A stretch of 64,000 bases of DNA from JAJFHI01 sp050633705 (GCA_050633705.1 JBOEGZ010000004.1:124001-188000), one strand, 5' to 3'. Shown: positions 17,773 through 26,893, numbered from the stretch's first letter. A program made the numbers and translations. The notes: a model not told the origin generated them from the sequence alone.

Positions 17773-19110
17773 ATGAAACCTGCCTCATGGCTGTGTCATG
17801 CGTGGCCGGAACTTGGCCAACGTGAAGTGAGGGGAAAGAGAGATAACGAAAGGATTGTTGCTCTTTATCGCGATGCAGGTCACCCAAACATTAAACATGA
17901 CGAAGTGCCTTGGTGTGCGGCATTTGTTGGTGCAGTTTTAAAGCGTGCCGGTTTGGTTACAACCAACTCATTATTGGCGCGGTCGTATTTAAGGTGGGGT
18001 GTTGCGCTAGATGCTGCACGTTTTGGTGCGATTGCAGTGCTCTCGCGCGGCTCCAATCCTGCACACGGGCATGTCGGGTTTGTCGTCGGAGAGACCAAGG
18101 ATAGGCTTTGGTTGCTTGGTGGCAATCAAAGTGATGCGGTGACGGTCTCGGTGTTTCCAAAGAGCAGGTTGTTGGGCTTTCGTTGGCCGAGCGGTGTTGG
18201 TCAGGATGGCGCAGAAAACCGAAATTCCGCGCCTGTCGGCGTCCGACTTCCAGACAGCGTTTTGGCGCATATTTTGGATGTTGAAGGCGGCTACACCAAC
18301 GATCCTGTCGATCCCGGTGGACCAACGAACAAAGGGATTACATTAGCGGTTTATGCACGTTGGGTTGGGGTTGATCTCACGACTGTGACACGTGCACGCT
18401 TGTTGCGTGAACTCAAGACGATTTCTGATGAAACTGTGCGTGACATTTACCAAGCGCGCTACTGGGTTTCGTCACAAGCCGGAGACCTTCCTCCCGCGTT
18501 GGCGCTGATGCACATGGATGCAGGCGTCAATCATGGTGTCGGGACGGCGATCCGGTTTCTTCAAGCAGCAGTACGAACGGATGTTGATGGTGAAATTGGA
18601 CCGCTGACACGTGCGGCAATCACTCAACAGCCGATGCTTCAGACATTGTCTCGCTATGCTGATATTCGCCGCAGGCGGTATCGAAAACTCAAACATTTTT
18701 GGCGTTTTGGACGGGGGTGGTTGGCGCGGGTCGACAAAACCTTAAATCGTGCGATCGCATTGCACGAACAGCGTTCTCCCACCAAACCAACGCTTACGAA
18801 GACCGATGAGATCAACAAAACGGAGAATGATATGACGCTACAAAATGGTGTGAATGAAACAGACGAAAAGTGGTGGGGACAATCGCTGACAATTTGGGGG
18901 GCAATTGTGACAGCGGCAGCAACGGTATTGCCAGCTATAGGTCCTATTCTCGGTTGGGATATTACGGCTGACATGGTGCGCCTGGCGGGCGAACAACTTG
19001 TTCAGGTGGTGCAGGCGCTGGCAGGTTTGGTCGGGACAACTATGACAATTTATGGCCGCGCACGCGCATCAAAAACCCTAGTCCACAAGCCGTTTACAAT
19101 TCAGTTTTAG
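17773..19110 (+). CDS. GTA-linked lysin: amidase-like + GH108 muramidase + holin-like segment
   Basis: 445 residues in three parts. Residues 1-140 are a TIGR02594-type, CHAP-like domain (PWCAAFVGAVLKRAG with Cys 48; AHGHVGFVVGE with His 98 and His 100; LLGGNQSDAVTVSVFPKSR). Residues about 160-340 are a GH108 muramidase (DVEGGYTNDPVDPGGPTNKG with catalytic Glu 171) plus a peptidoglycan-binding end (TDVDGEIGPLTRAA). Residues 354-445 are a holin-like segment: KWWGQSLTIWGAIVTAAATV, a second hydrophobic helix and IYGRARASK. In R. capsulatus the lysis genes lie at a separate locus; here they follow the structural genes. GAGGGG precedes the ATG. See the entry at 18832 for the internal start. Confidence 0.85.
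   Translation: MKPASWLCHAWPELGQREVRGKRDNERIVALYRDAGHPNIKHDEVPWCAAFVGAVLKRAGLVTTNSLLARSYLRWGVALDAARFGAIAVLSRGSNPAHGHVGFVVGETKDRLWLLGGNQSDAVTVSVFPKSRLLGFRWPSGVGQDGAENRNSAPVGVRLPDSVLAHILDVEGGYTNDPVDPGGPTNKGITLAVYARWVGVDLTTVTRARLLRELKTISDETVRDIYQARYWVSSQAGDLPPALALMHMDAGVNHGVGTAIRFLQAAVRTDVDGEIGPLTRAAITQQPMLQTLSRYADIRRRRYRKLKHFWRFGRGWLARVDKTLNRAIALHEQRSPTKPTLTKTDEINKTENDMTLQNGVNETDEKWWGQSLTIWGAIVTAAATVLPAIGPILGWDITADMVRLAGEQLVQVVQALAGLVGTTMTIYGRARASKTLVHKPFTIQF
18832..19110 (+). CDS. Internally started holin-like membrane protein (within the lysin gene)
   Basis: Within the lysin frame, ATG 18832 is preceded by GGAG (18822-18825) at a 6-base spacing. From it a 92-residue protein would be made, with hydrophobic segments about residues 19-40 and 57-75 and a positively charged C-terminus (GRARASK). 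This matches small phage holin-like proteins of alphaproteobacteria. The likely history is a lysin gene and a following holin gene joined by loss of a stop, with the holin start kept. Independent translation is inferred, not shown. Confidence 0.5.
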   Translation: MTLQNGVNETDEKWWGQSLTIWGAIVTAAATVLPAIGPILGWDITADMVRLAGEQLVQVVQALAGLVGTTMTIYGRARASKTLVHKPFTIQF

Positions 19111-19180
19111 ATACAGATTATGCACGTTGCGCCATATTGTGTTCATGCAGGGTTCAGGCCATGAGGCTTATTAACACTGT

Positions 19181-19525
19181 ATGAGAATGACATGTCGAAC
19201 ATATCCTCTTATTCATATTCGCCTCTGTCTTGCCGCGACGCTTGTCGTGGCAGCGGCGTTGTTTGGGTACGGTGTGCCAGCCTGGGCCGCGACGACCTGT
19301 TATACGAATTGGTCTGAGGCAGCGGTCGTGGTTAAAAAAAACAAACTGGTGAATGTCGCCGATCTTGATGCGATGGTGCGCGATAAGCTCGATGGTCGCA
19401 TTGTGAAAACGACACTTTGCTCGGTCGAAAAAGACTACATTTATAAGATTGTCGTGCGAAAGTCAGGTGGACAGCTAAAGAGTGTTTCAGTTGATGCCAA
19501 GAAACCATTTGCGGCCAAACATTAG
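19181..19525 (+). CDS. Secreted PepSY-like small protein, FeuN-like
   Basis: 114 residues. There is a signal peptide (IHIRLCLAATLVVAAALFGY, cleavage likely after AWA at about 36). The mature part ends in a PepSY-like half: YIYKIVVRKSGGQLKSVSVD. It stands 130 bases before a FeuP-like regulator and its kinase. In Sinorhizobium meliloti a small periplasmic protein, FeuN, is encoded directly ahead of feuPQ and restrains the kinase; position and size fit that role. Identity with FeuN itself is an inference. Confidence 0.6.
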   Translation: MRMTCRTYPLIHIRLCLAATLVVAAALFGYGVPAWAATTCYTNWSEAAVVVKKNKLVNVADLDAMVRDKLDGRIVKTTLCSVEKDYIYKIVVRKSGGQLKSVSVDAKKPFAAKH

Positions 19526-19654
19526 GTGCGTTCGATTGGTTGGCTGAAAAATTCCTTTTGCCCAGTCTTTCTGTGAACTGGCCAAACCTTGCCAACAGGC
19601 TATACTTGGTGTCAGAAGAATACTGATTGGCAAAGTTAAGGTGGCAGGAAAAAC

Positions 19655-20326
19655 GTGCGAGTTCTTGTAGTCGAAGATGATGAAGACTTGAATCGACAGT
19701 TGGTCGGCGCGCTTTCTGATGCGGGCTATGCCGTCGATCAGGCCGTGGACGGGGAAGAGGGCCATTTTTTAGGCGATACTGAACCCTACGATTTGGTTGT
19801 GCTCGATATCGGATTGCCAAAGAAAGATGGTATTTCGGTTCTCGAAGAGTGGCGCCGTTCAGAGCGCAATATGCCAGTGATTATTCTGACAGCACGAGAC
19901 CGTTGGAGCGACAAAGTCGCTGGGATGGATGCTGGAGCGGATGATTATCTTGCCAAACCATTTCACATGGAAGAGTTGTTGGCCCGGATCAGGGCCCAGG
20001 TGCGCCGTGCTTCAGGTCATGCATCGAGCGAGCTTTCGTGCGGGCCTGTGCAACTCGACACCAAAACGTCTCGTGTGACCTGCGATGGGCAACAGATAAA
20101 GCTGACCTCGCACGAGTATCGTTTGCTGTCTTACCTCATGCATCACAATGAGCGCGTGGTCTCGCGGACCGAACTTGTTGAGCATTTGTACGACCAAGAC
20201 TTTGATCGAGATTCCAATACGATCGAAGTCTTTATCGGACGGCTTCGCAAGAAAATTCCAGCCGATATCATAGAAACCGTCCGCGGACTTGGCTATCGAA
20301 TGAGTTCGCCAAACGATGAAGCTTAA
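19655..20326 (+). CDS. feuP: Response regulator, OmpR family, FeuP-like
   Basis: 223 residues. The receiver domain has the acidic pair in VEDDEDLN, the phospho-acceptor Asp in LVVLDIGLPKKDG and the Lys in YLAKPFHMEE. The winged-helix DNA-binding domain contains LTSHEYRLLSYLMHHNERVV and IEVFIGRLRKKI. The GHASSELSCGPVQLDTKTSR linker and GEEGHFLGDTEPYDLVVLD resemble rhizobial FeuP closely. In rhizobia it controls cyclic glucan export in low osmolarity. The start is GTG at 19655 with AGGAA upstream. It overlaps the kinase gene by 11 bases. Confidence 0.82.
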   Translation: MRVLVVEDDEDLNRQLVGALSDAGYAVDQAVDGEEGHFLGDTEPYDLVVLDIGLPKKDGISVLEEWRRSERNMPVIILTARDRWSDKVAGMDAGADDYLAKPFHMEELLARIRAQVRRASGHASSELSCGPVQLDTKTSRVTCDGQQIKLTSHEYRLLSYLMHHNERVVSRTELVEHLYDQDFDRDSNTIEVFIGRLRKKIPADIIETVRGLGYRMSSPNDEA

Positions 20327-21740
20327 CTCCCTAGCTTTTCGATTGTTTGCGACGTCTGCGGGTTGGACGTTGTTTGTGTTGCCGCTTGCTGGCTACTTAA
20401 TTTATTCCTTGTACCGCGATGACGTGCAGGCGAGTTTTGATGGCCAGTTGCGCAAGTTGGTTACCGCTATTAATATCGACAGTATGGAGGCAGGTGCTGG
20501 CCACCCGGTTGCGCCAACCAACCGTTATGAACCACTTTTTGAGGTCACCAACTCTGGTTGGTATTGGCAAATCAAGTCAGTTGATAAGCCGGAAGAACCC
20601 AAGCTGGTATCAGCGTCGCTGGCAACGGCATCCCTGCCATCGCCGTTCGAAAGAAAACTTGCAAGTGACGCCGGTGGCGCGCGCTGGCTGAATGGAACAG
20701 GACCAACAGGTGAGCCGATCCGCATCGTTGAGATGGTCGACACACTCGGTCACGAGCCGAATAAGCCGCGGTATTCAATTATCGTGGCCGGACCGCTTGA
20801 ATGGCTTGATGCAACAGTTGGTAATTTCCGAAACAGGCTCGCAATTGCCTTAGCTTTGGCCGGCCTGATGTTGGTGGGCCTGACGTTTATTCAGGTTCGT
20901 TTTGGTTTGCTTCCCTTACGACGGGTCGAACGCGGGCTGGCTGCTATCCGTTCTGGCGATGCGGCTAAGCTGCAAGGTGAACTTCCGGTGGAAATTGAAC
21001 CGCTGAAGCAGGAGATCAATGCGCTCATACAATCCAACCAAGACATTGTGGATCGCGCGCGCACGCAAGTCGGAAATCTTGCCCATGCCTTAAAAACGCC
21101 GTTGGCTGTGATTGTCAACGAGGCCCGTGACAATGAGGGTGGGTTTGCCAGTAAAGTTTCTGAACAAGCAGCGATTATGCGCGATCAGGTCGGACACTAC
21201 TTGGACAGGGCGCGGATGGCCGCTCGTGTTAATGTCATTGGCCGGGTGACGCCAATTCGTGAAGTGATTGACCCCTTGGTACGCGCGCTTGAGCGTATCC
21301 ATCAAGACCGCGCCATTAAGATCCGAGTTGTGTGTGAAGATGGGTTGAAGTTCCAGGGTGAAAAACATGACTTGGAAGAGATGTTGGGCAATCTGTTGGA
21401 CAATGCGTGCAAGTGGTCGCGTTCGACTGTTTGGTTGACATGTCGGGCTGAAGAAGGTGGCGCAGATGACGGTCGGCAATTTGTGCAGTTAACTGTCGAA
21501 GACGACGGTGAGGGTTTGAGCGAACAGCAACGCCAAAGAATTGGCAAGCGGGGTTTGCGTCTTGACGAAACAAAACCCGGCTCAGGTTTGGGTGTTTCGA
21601 TTGTGGTTGATCTTGCTCAATCCTACCAAGGTGGCCTTGAGCTGGACGCATCATCACATGGTGGATTGTCGGCAAAACTGAGGCTTCCAGCCGTAAAAAT
21701 TGCGAAAACACCATTGAAACGCCAAAAATCTGTTGTCTGA
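20316..21740 (+). CDS. feuQ: Sensor histidine kinase, FeuQ-like
   Basis: 474 residues. A membrane segment near residues 10-30 and one near 168-190 bracket a periplasmic sensor domain. HAMP follows (RFGLLPLRRVERGLAAIRSG). The phospho-acceptor helix has the His in GNLAHALKTPLAVIVNEARD. The HATPase part has the N-box EEMLGNLLDNACKWS and a G-box in VEDDGEGLSE, then GLRLDETKPGSGLGVSIVVD. It would phosphorylate the upstream regulator, with the FeuN-like protein as periplasmic modulator. Confidence 0.82.
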   Translation: MKLNSLAFRLFATSAGWTLFVLPLAGYLIYSLYRDDVQASFDGQLRKLVTAINIDSMEAGAGHPVAPTNRYEPLFEVTNSGWYWQIKSVDKPEEPKLVSASLATASLPSPFERKLASDAGGARWLNGTGPTGEPIRIVEMVDTLGHEPNKPRYSIIVAGPLEWLDATVGNFRNRLAIALALAGLMLVGLTFIQVRFGLLPLRRVERGLAAIRSGDAAKLQGELPVEIEPLKQEINALIQSNQDIVDRARTQVGNLAHALKTPLAVIVNEARDNEGGFASKVSEQAAIMRDQVGHYLDRARMAARVNVIGRVTPIREVIDPLVRALERIHQDRAIKIRVVCEDGLKFQGEKHDLEEMLGNLLDNACKWSRSTVWLTCRAEEGGADDGRQFVQLTVEDDGEGLSEQQRQRIGKRGLRLDETKPGSGLGVSIVVDLAQSYQGGLELDASSHGGLSAKLRLPAVKIAKTPLKRQKSVV

Positions 21741-21908
21741 TGTCGAAATTCTGCCCGAATCCAAAGTGTTTTGGGGGAAACGAGAAATTCAGGCGCTATT
21801 CGTTTTGCCAAGTGGGGCCTTAGTGACTAATGAGCATGGATAAGACCGACCGGCGATAAAATATGGTCGGGGCAAGAAATTGGTGTCCAATTAACCGCGA
21901 GGTTCGCG

Positions 21909-22391
21909 ATGCATAATACGCGTAGAATGATCACTGGAAGCCTTGTTATTGCATTGGCTACGTCTTTGGCGGCTTGTGGGCCGAATGGTCCAAACAAGGC
22001 CGATACGGGTACGGTTGTGGGCGCGGTCGCGGGTGGCTTGCTCGGAAACACGGTTGGCAAGGGCAGTGGCAAAGTTTTGGCAACGGTGGCTGGCGCATTT
22101 GTTGGTGGCGTTGTTGGCAACTCAATTGGCCGCTCTTTGGACGAACAAGACAGAATTTTGGCGCAGCAAGCTGAGTATGCAGCACTTGAGCGCGGACAAT
22201 CTGGTGTCGCGAAGGTTTGGCGTAATCCCGACAACGGGCGTTATGGCGAGGTGATCCCGAGTCGACCTTATCGACGCGGTAGCAACGATTGCCGAGATTT
22301 CACCCACAAGGTCTACATTGATGGGCAACCACAAGCGATGCGTGGGACGGCTTGTCGTAATCCTGATGGGACGTGGCGTAACGTTGGTTAA
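21909..22391 (+). CDS. Outer-membrane lipoprotein with glycine-zipper domain (17 kDa antigen-like)
   Basis: 160 residues. The signal peptide ends in a lipobox LAAC (Cys about 23). A Gly/Ala-rich glycine-zipper pair follows (TVVGAVAGGLLGNTVGKGSG and VAGAFVGGVVGNSIGRSLDE). The C-terminal domain carries RDFTHKVYIDGQPQAMRGTA and CRNPDGTW, typical of RT0821/Lpp0805-type surface proteins. It is probably anchored in the outer membrane, with a structural role that is not well defined. Confidence 0.85.
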   Translation: MHNTRRMITGSLVIALATSLAACGPNGPNKADTGTVVGAVAGGLLGNTVGKGSGKVLATVAGAFVGGVVGNSIGRSLDEQDRILAQQAEYAALERGQSGVAKVWRNPDNGRYGEVIPSRPYRRGSNDCRDFTHKVYIDGQPQAMRGTACRNPDGTWRNVG

Positions 22392-22530
22392 TGCAGGCCA
22401 GTTAATGTCGTCGTTCAGTCAGCTTTAAATCGTTTCTGGACCGAGACATAACGAACCGTTTATCGCATCAGCTCTTGCAAGCCATTCCGTCCGTGCTTAT
22501 GCCAAACGTTAGGGTAACTTTGGATATGCG

Positions 22531-23736
22531 ATGCTGATTTGGATTGGGTGCGCGGTCTTAACGGCCGTAGTGGTTGCGGTAATTGCTCGACCTTTAATGC
22601 AAGAGGGTTCGGGTGCGACATCCATAGATTCGCAGGTGGCCGATCTCGCGGTCTACCGCGATCAGCTTTCTGAGATCGACGGTGACCAGGCGCGGGGGCT
22701 GATTGAAGACGTCGAGGCCGAAGCGGCCAAGGCCGAGCTTGCGCGGCGTATTTTGCGCCGTGCCGAGACTATTCCTAAGACATCGAAACAGCAAAATTCC
22801 AAATCAGATATGGCAGCTTCTGGCGATGGCCACCCATCTGTGACCACGACACACAGAGTAGCTGTGGTCCTTGCCCTATTTGTCCCGCTTGCCAGTGTGG
22901 CCGGGTATGTCTTGCTCGGTGCCCCCCATCTCCCCTCCCAACCTTATGCCTCACGCATCAATAAACAGCCAGCGAAAGCGAATGTCGCGGAATTGGTCGG
23001 CCAGGTTGAAGCGCGTCTGCGGTCCCACCCGAACGATGGGACAGGTTGGGATGTCATTGCGCCGATATATCTCAAACAGCGCCGTTTTGATGAAGCCTCT
23101 CAGGCCTATGCAAACGCCATTCGATTGTTGGGTGAAACACCCCGGCGGTTGCAAGGGCTCGGTCAGGCGCGTGTAATGGCAAACGATGGTCAAGTTGACC
23201 AGATTGCGCGCACAGCGTTTGAGAAAATTCTAAAAAAGCAACCGGATCATGTCGAGGCTCAATTCTGGCTGGCCGCGGTGAAAGAGCAAGAGGGTGATCT
23301 CAACGGTGCCATTGCAGCGTATAAAAATTTGTTGGCGTCAGGAGATAGGAACGCGCCTTGGCGTCAAGTTGTGGAACAGCGCTTGTCGCGGGCCTTGAGC
23401 AAAGCTGGAATGAAGCCAGATGCAAACGCGAGCGCAGCTCAAAAGCCCGAAGCAGAAGCAACAACGGCGCAAGACCGATCAAACGTTAATGCTAAGGCCT
23501 TTCCAAACGGCGTGCCGCCCCAAATTGTTGCAATGGTCGAAGGGCTTGCCAAAAAACTAGAAGCGGATGGAAATAACCTTGAAGGCTGGATGCAGTTGAT
23601 CAAGTCATATCATGTCATTGGTCGCAAGGGTGATGCCAAGGCCGCTGCCAACGATGCCAAGAAATTTTTTCCAGGTGGTACGACAGAAGCGAAAAAGATC
23701 GACGACCTGTTGGTAGAACTTGATGCAAACGACTAA
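22531..23736 (+). CDS. ccmI: Cytochrome c maturation protein CcmI (CycH)
   Basis: 401 residues. It presents apocytochrome c to the haem ligation complex. An N-terminal membrane helix (MLIWIGCAVLTAVVVAVIAR) leads to the CcmI coiled-coil signature VYRDQLSEIDGDQARGLIED and a second membrane helix near residue 110. Periplasmic TPR repeats follow (RRFDEASQAYANAIRLLGET; KQPDHVEAQFWLAAVKEQEG). A second TPR-containing half is joined by an Ala/Glu-rich linker. First gene of a ccmI-ccmE-ccmF-ccmH operon. Confidence 0.92.
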   Translation: MLIWIGCAVLTAVVVAVIARPLMQEGSGATSIDSQVADLAVYRDQLSEIDGDQARGLIEDVEAEAAKAELARRILRRAETIPKTSKQQNSKSDMAASGDGHPSVTTTHRVAVVLALFVPLASVAGYVLLGAPHLPSQPYASRINKQPAKANVAELVGQVEARLRSHPNDGTGWDVIAPIYLKQRRFDEASQAYANAIRLLGETPRRLQGLGQARVMANDGQVDQIARTAFEKILKKQPDHVEAQFWLAAVKEQEGDLNGAIAAYKNLLASGDRNAPWRQVVEQRLSRALSKAGMKPDANASAAQKPEAEATTAQDRSNVNAKAFPNGVPPQIVAMVEGLAKKLEADGNNLEGWMQLIKSYHVIGRKGDAKAAANDAKKFFPGGTTEAKKIDDLLVELDAND

Positions 23737-23766
23737 CGACTGGAAGATGAACTCGTCTAGGATTAC

Positions 23767-24228
23767 ATGACTCGAAAACAAAAACGCGCAGTGATGATAG
23801 GTGGTGGTGTCGCAGTTCTTTGTGCGTCGGCCATTCTTGTTCTGTTTGCGCTGAAAGATTCCATCGTATTTTTTCACACGCCCAGCGATGTTGCTGCGCA
23901 AAAGGTGAGTGGAAAAGATCGCTTCAGGTTGGGTGGCCTAGTGGCGAAGGACAGTGTTGAACGTGGTGTGGGAACGAAGGTGAAGTTTTCTGTTACCGAT
24001 ACGATCGCGACTGTTCCTGTTATTTTTGATGGCATATTGCCGGACTTGTTTCGCGAAGGTCAGGGTGTCGTAACGGAAGGCCGCCTTGATGCCAATGGCA
24101 CATTTCTCGCCGACAGCGTGTTGGCCAAGCATGATGAAAATTATATGCCACCTGAAGTTGCCGCAGCCCTCAAGGAACAGGGCGTGGAACTTGGCAAAAC
24201 GTCTGAGCACCCCGATGCGAAAGATTGA
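23767..24228 (+). CDS. ccmE: Haem chaperone CcmE (CycJ)
   Basis: 153 residues, one N-terminal membrane anchor (about 9-29) and a periplasmic OB-fold. The covalent haem site is His 122 in LAKHDENYMPPEV, with Tyr 126 as the axial ligand. VPVIFDGILPDLFREGQGVV is the family core. It takes haem from CcmC and passes it to CcmF/CcmH. CcmA, B, C, D and G are not in this window. Confidence 0.95.
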   Translation: MTRKQKRAVMIGGGVAVLCASAILVLFALKDSIVFFHTPSDVAAQKVSGKDRFRLGGLVAKDSVERGVGTKVKFSVTDTIATVPVIFDGILPDLFREGQGVVTEGRLDANGTFLADSVLAKHDENYMPPEVAAALKEQGVELGKTSEHPDAKD

Positions 24229-24334
24229 GATCTATATTACAAGGGTGACGCGTTAACAGGCTTGCAGCCCAATAACTTCACGACAAGACCAGCAAGTTTT
24301 GAACTTGCAAAGGTTCGACAAGGACACAGGCATA

Positions 24335-26326
24335 ATGATCGTTGAAATTGGCCACTTTGCTTTGATCTTGGCTCTGAGCGTTGCCGTTGTACAAGTTGTG
24401 CTGCCAGCTTGGGGCGCACAACGCAATGATTACAGAATGATGTCGGTCGCAGAGCCTGCGGCCTTGGCGCAATTTGGACTGTTGATCGTTTCATTTCTGG
24501 CGCTCACCTACGCTTATGTCACATCCGATTTTAGCGTTAGCAACGTGGTGGCGAATTCACATTCGACCAAGCCACTGATTTATCGTGTTGCAGGTGTTTG
24601 GGGCAACCATGAAGGTTCGATGGTTTTGTGGGTCTTGATCCTTACAGTTTTTGGTGCCGCCGTTGCGGCTTTTGGAAATAATTTGCCACAGACGCTGAAG
24701 GCCAATGTGTTGGCTGTTCAGGCGTCGATTGCCGTCGCATTTCTTCTTTTTATTCTGCTGACGTCAAATCCGTTTTTGCGACTTGATCCGGCTCCAATTG
24801 ACGGACGTGGATTAAATCCAATCCTTCAAGATCCAGCTTTGGCTATTCATCCGCCGTTTCTCTATTGCGGTTATGTCGGCTTCTCGATGGCGTTTTCGTT
24901 TGCAATCGCAGCTCTGATCGATGGACGTATCGATGCGGCCTGGGCACGTTGGGTGCGGCCATGGACTTTGGCTGCGTGGATGTTTCTAACAATCGGCATC
25001 GCTTTGGGTTCGTGGTGGGCTTATTACGAACTGGGTTGGGGCGGCTGGTGGTTCTGGGACCCGGTTGAGAACGCATCGTTCATGCCTTGGTTGGCAGGGA
25101 CAGCGCTGTTGCACTCAGCTGTTGTGATGGAAAAGCGTGAAGCCTTGAAGGTTTGGACGATACTCCTGGCTATTTTGACATTTTCGCTGTCGTTGATGGG
25201 AACATTCTTGGTGCGTTCGGGCGTATTATCGTCGGTGCATGCGTTTGCTGTTGATCCTGAACGCGGCGTCTTTATTTTGGCAATCATGGTCTTCTTCACT
25301 GGTGGTGGCCTGGCACTGTTTGCAATGCGCGCTTCGCAATTGCGCCAGGGCGGTATTTTTGCGCCGATTAGCCGTGAAGGAAGTCTGGTTCTCAACAATG
25401 TTTTGTTAACAACGGCGACTGCCACGGTTTTGATCGGAACGCTCTACCCATTGGCACTTGAAGCTGTGACGGGTGAAAAGATTTCCGTTGGACCACCGTT
25501 CTTCAACATGACCTTTGTGCCTTTGATGACGCCGTTATTGTTCGCCATGCCATTTGGTCCGTTTTTGGCTTGGAAACGCGGTGATATTTATGCGGCCGGC
25601 CAACGTCTGATGATGGCCGTCCTACTGTCGCTGGTCGCGCTTGTCCTTACGTTTGCAATGACACAACGGGGACCTTGGCTGGCACCTTTTGCCTTAGCGT
25701 TGGGTGTATTTGTTATGGCTGGTGCGGTTGTCGAAGTTGCTTTTCGTGCCAAAGTCGGGCGGGCAAATTGGCCGGAAGTCCGCCGTCGGTTGTGGAACTT
25801 GCCACGCTCTGTTTATGGCTCGATGTTGGCCCATTTCGGTGTCGGGTTGATGGTGGTCGGCATCGTTGGAACAACTGCTTATCAGACAGAAATTGTCCGC
25901 GTTATGAAGCCGGGAGATCGTGTTGTTGTTGCTGGATACACCTTGACGTTCAAAGACGCCAAGCCACGACGCGGTCCAAACTATAAAGAGCAAGTCGGCA
26001 TGTTTGACGTTGCACGTGGTGGTGAAGTTTTTCGCCAGTTGATGCCGTCTAAGAGAATTTATGATGCGCCTCCGCAGCCAACTTCCGAAGCTGGCATTCA
26101 CAATTCTTGGCGGGGTGACCTTTATGTGGTGCTCGGCGATCCGCAAAAAGAAGATGGTGGATGGGCGGTTCACCTCTACTTCAATCCTTTGGTTCGGTTT
26201 ATTTGGTTTGGCGCGCTGATCATGTTTTTTGGTGGTGCCTTATCTCTTGCCGATCGGCGATTGCGCGTTGGGGCTCCGCGCAAAGTGAAAACCAAACCTG
26301 AGACAAGCGTCGTGGCTGCTGAATGA
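24335..26326 (+). CDS. ccmF: Haem lyase subunit CcmF (CycK)
   Basis: 663 residues from ATG 24335; the open frame extends to TTG 24299, which adds 12 residues without a membrane-protein start. It is a polytopic membrane protein. The WWD haem-handling motif is WGGWWFWDPVENASFMPWL, with VWGNHEGSMVLWVLIL, DPALAIHPPFLYCGYVGF and FLVRSGVLSSVHAFA around it. Histidines in these loops ligate haem. It joins haem to apocytochrome c together with CcmH. The stop overlaps ccmH by ATGA. Confidence 0.95.
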   Translation: MIVEIGHFALILALSVAVVQVVLPAWGAQRNDYRMMSVAEPAALAQFGLLIVSFLALTYAYVTSDFSVSNVVANSHSTKPLIYRVAGVWGNHEGSMVLWVLILTVFGAAVAAFGNNLPQTLKANVLAVQASIAVAFLLFILLTSNPFLRLDPAPIDGRGLNPILQDPALAIHPPFLYCGYVGFSMAFSFAIAALIDGRIDAAWARWVRPWTLAAWMFLTIGIALGSWWAYYELGWGGWWFWDPVENASFMPWLAGTALLHSAVVMEKREALKVWTILLAILTFSLSLMGTFLVRSGVLSSVHAFAVDPERGVFILAIMVFFTGGGLALFAMRASQLRQGGIFAPISREGSLVLNNVLLTTATATVLIGTLYPLALEAVTGEKISVGPPFFNMTFVPLMTPLLFAMPFGPFLAWKRGDIYAAGQRLMMAVLLSLVALVLTFAMTQRGPWLAPFALALGVFVMAGAVVEVAFRAKVGRANWPEVRRRLWNLPRSVYGSMLAHFGVGLMVVGIVGTTAYQTEIVRVMKPGDRVVVAGYTLTFKDAKPRRGPNYKEQVGMFDVARGGEVFRQLMPSKRIYDAPPQPTSEAGIHNSWRGDLYVVLGDPQKEDGGWAVHLYFNPLVRFIWFGALIMFFGGALSLADRRLRVGAPRKVKTKPETSVVAAE

Positions 26327-26877
26327 TGATTTTTTTCAAGCAAACGCTTCAGGCCTTTGTACTTGCTTTGCGGGTCATGTTGATTGCCTTGGCTGGGACG
26401 GCATGTTTGCCAAGTGTCGCGCAAGCTGTAGAGCCCGATGAAATCCTGAGCGATCCCAAACTGGAAGCGCGCGCGCGCGAAATCTCTCTTGGATTGAGAT
26501 GTCTTGTTTGTCAAAATCAATCGATTGATGACAGCGATGCCCCATTAGCGCGCGATTTGCGGTTGTTGGTGAGAGAGCGTTTACAGGCTGGCGATAACAA
26601 CGAACAAGTTATCGATTATATTGTTGCTCGGTATGGCAATTTCGTCTTGTTAAAACCACCGTTGAACTGGCACACAAGTTTGCTGTGGCTGGCGCCATTG
26701 ATGCTATTGCTCGGCGCAATTTTCCTGGCAAGACGAGCAATGTCCCAATCGGTTGGTCCATCTGATGGCTCAAGTGCGGTTGAGCTTTTAAGCGATGAAG
26801 AGAAAAAACGCTTGGAAGAAATTCTAACCGAAGCAACTGCCGACACAACGCCTCCAAACATCGATAAGAAGTCCTGA
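26323..26877 (+). CDS. ccmH: Haem lyase thiol-disulfide subunit CcmH (CycL)
   Basis: 184 residues. A signal peptide ends near AQA (about residue 38). The redox motif is in SLGLRCLVCQNQSIDDSDA (CLVC), followed by DLRLLVRERLQAGDNNEQVI and YIVARYGNFVLLKPP. A C-terminal membrane helix (LLWLAPLMLLLGAIFLARRA) follows. It reduces the apocytochrome CxxCH thiols. Tail-to-tail with the minus-strand protease gene, with 16 bases between the stops. Confidence 0.93.
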   Translation: MMIFFKQTLQAFVLALRVMLIALAGTACLPSVAQAVEPDEILSDPKLEARAREISLGLRCLVCQNQSIDDSDAPLARDLRLLVRERLQAGDNNEQVIDYIVARYGNFVLLKPPLNWHTSLLWLAPLMLLLGAIFLARRAMSQSVGPSDGSSAVELLSDEEKKRLEEILTEATADTTPPNIDKKS

Positions 26878-26893
26878 GGGCTCAGTATTGGTT

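Noticed and set aside
3169..19110. Temperate prophage
   Set aside because: No integrase, repressor, replication genes or attachment repeats, and the order is that of RcGTA; GTA is the better call.
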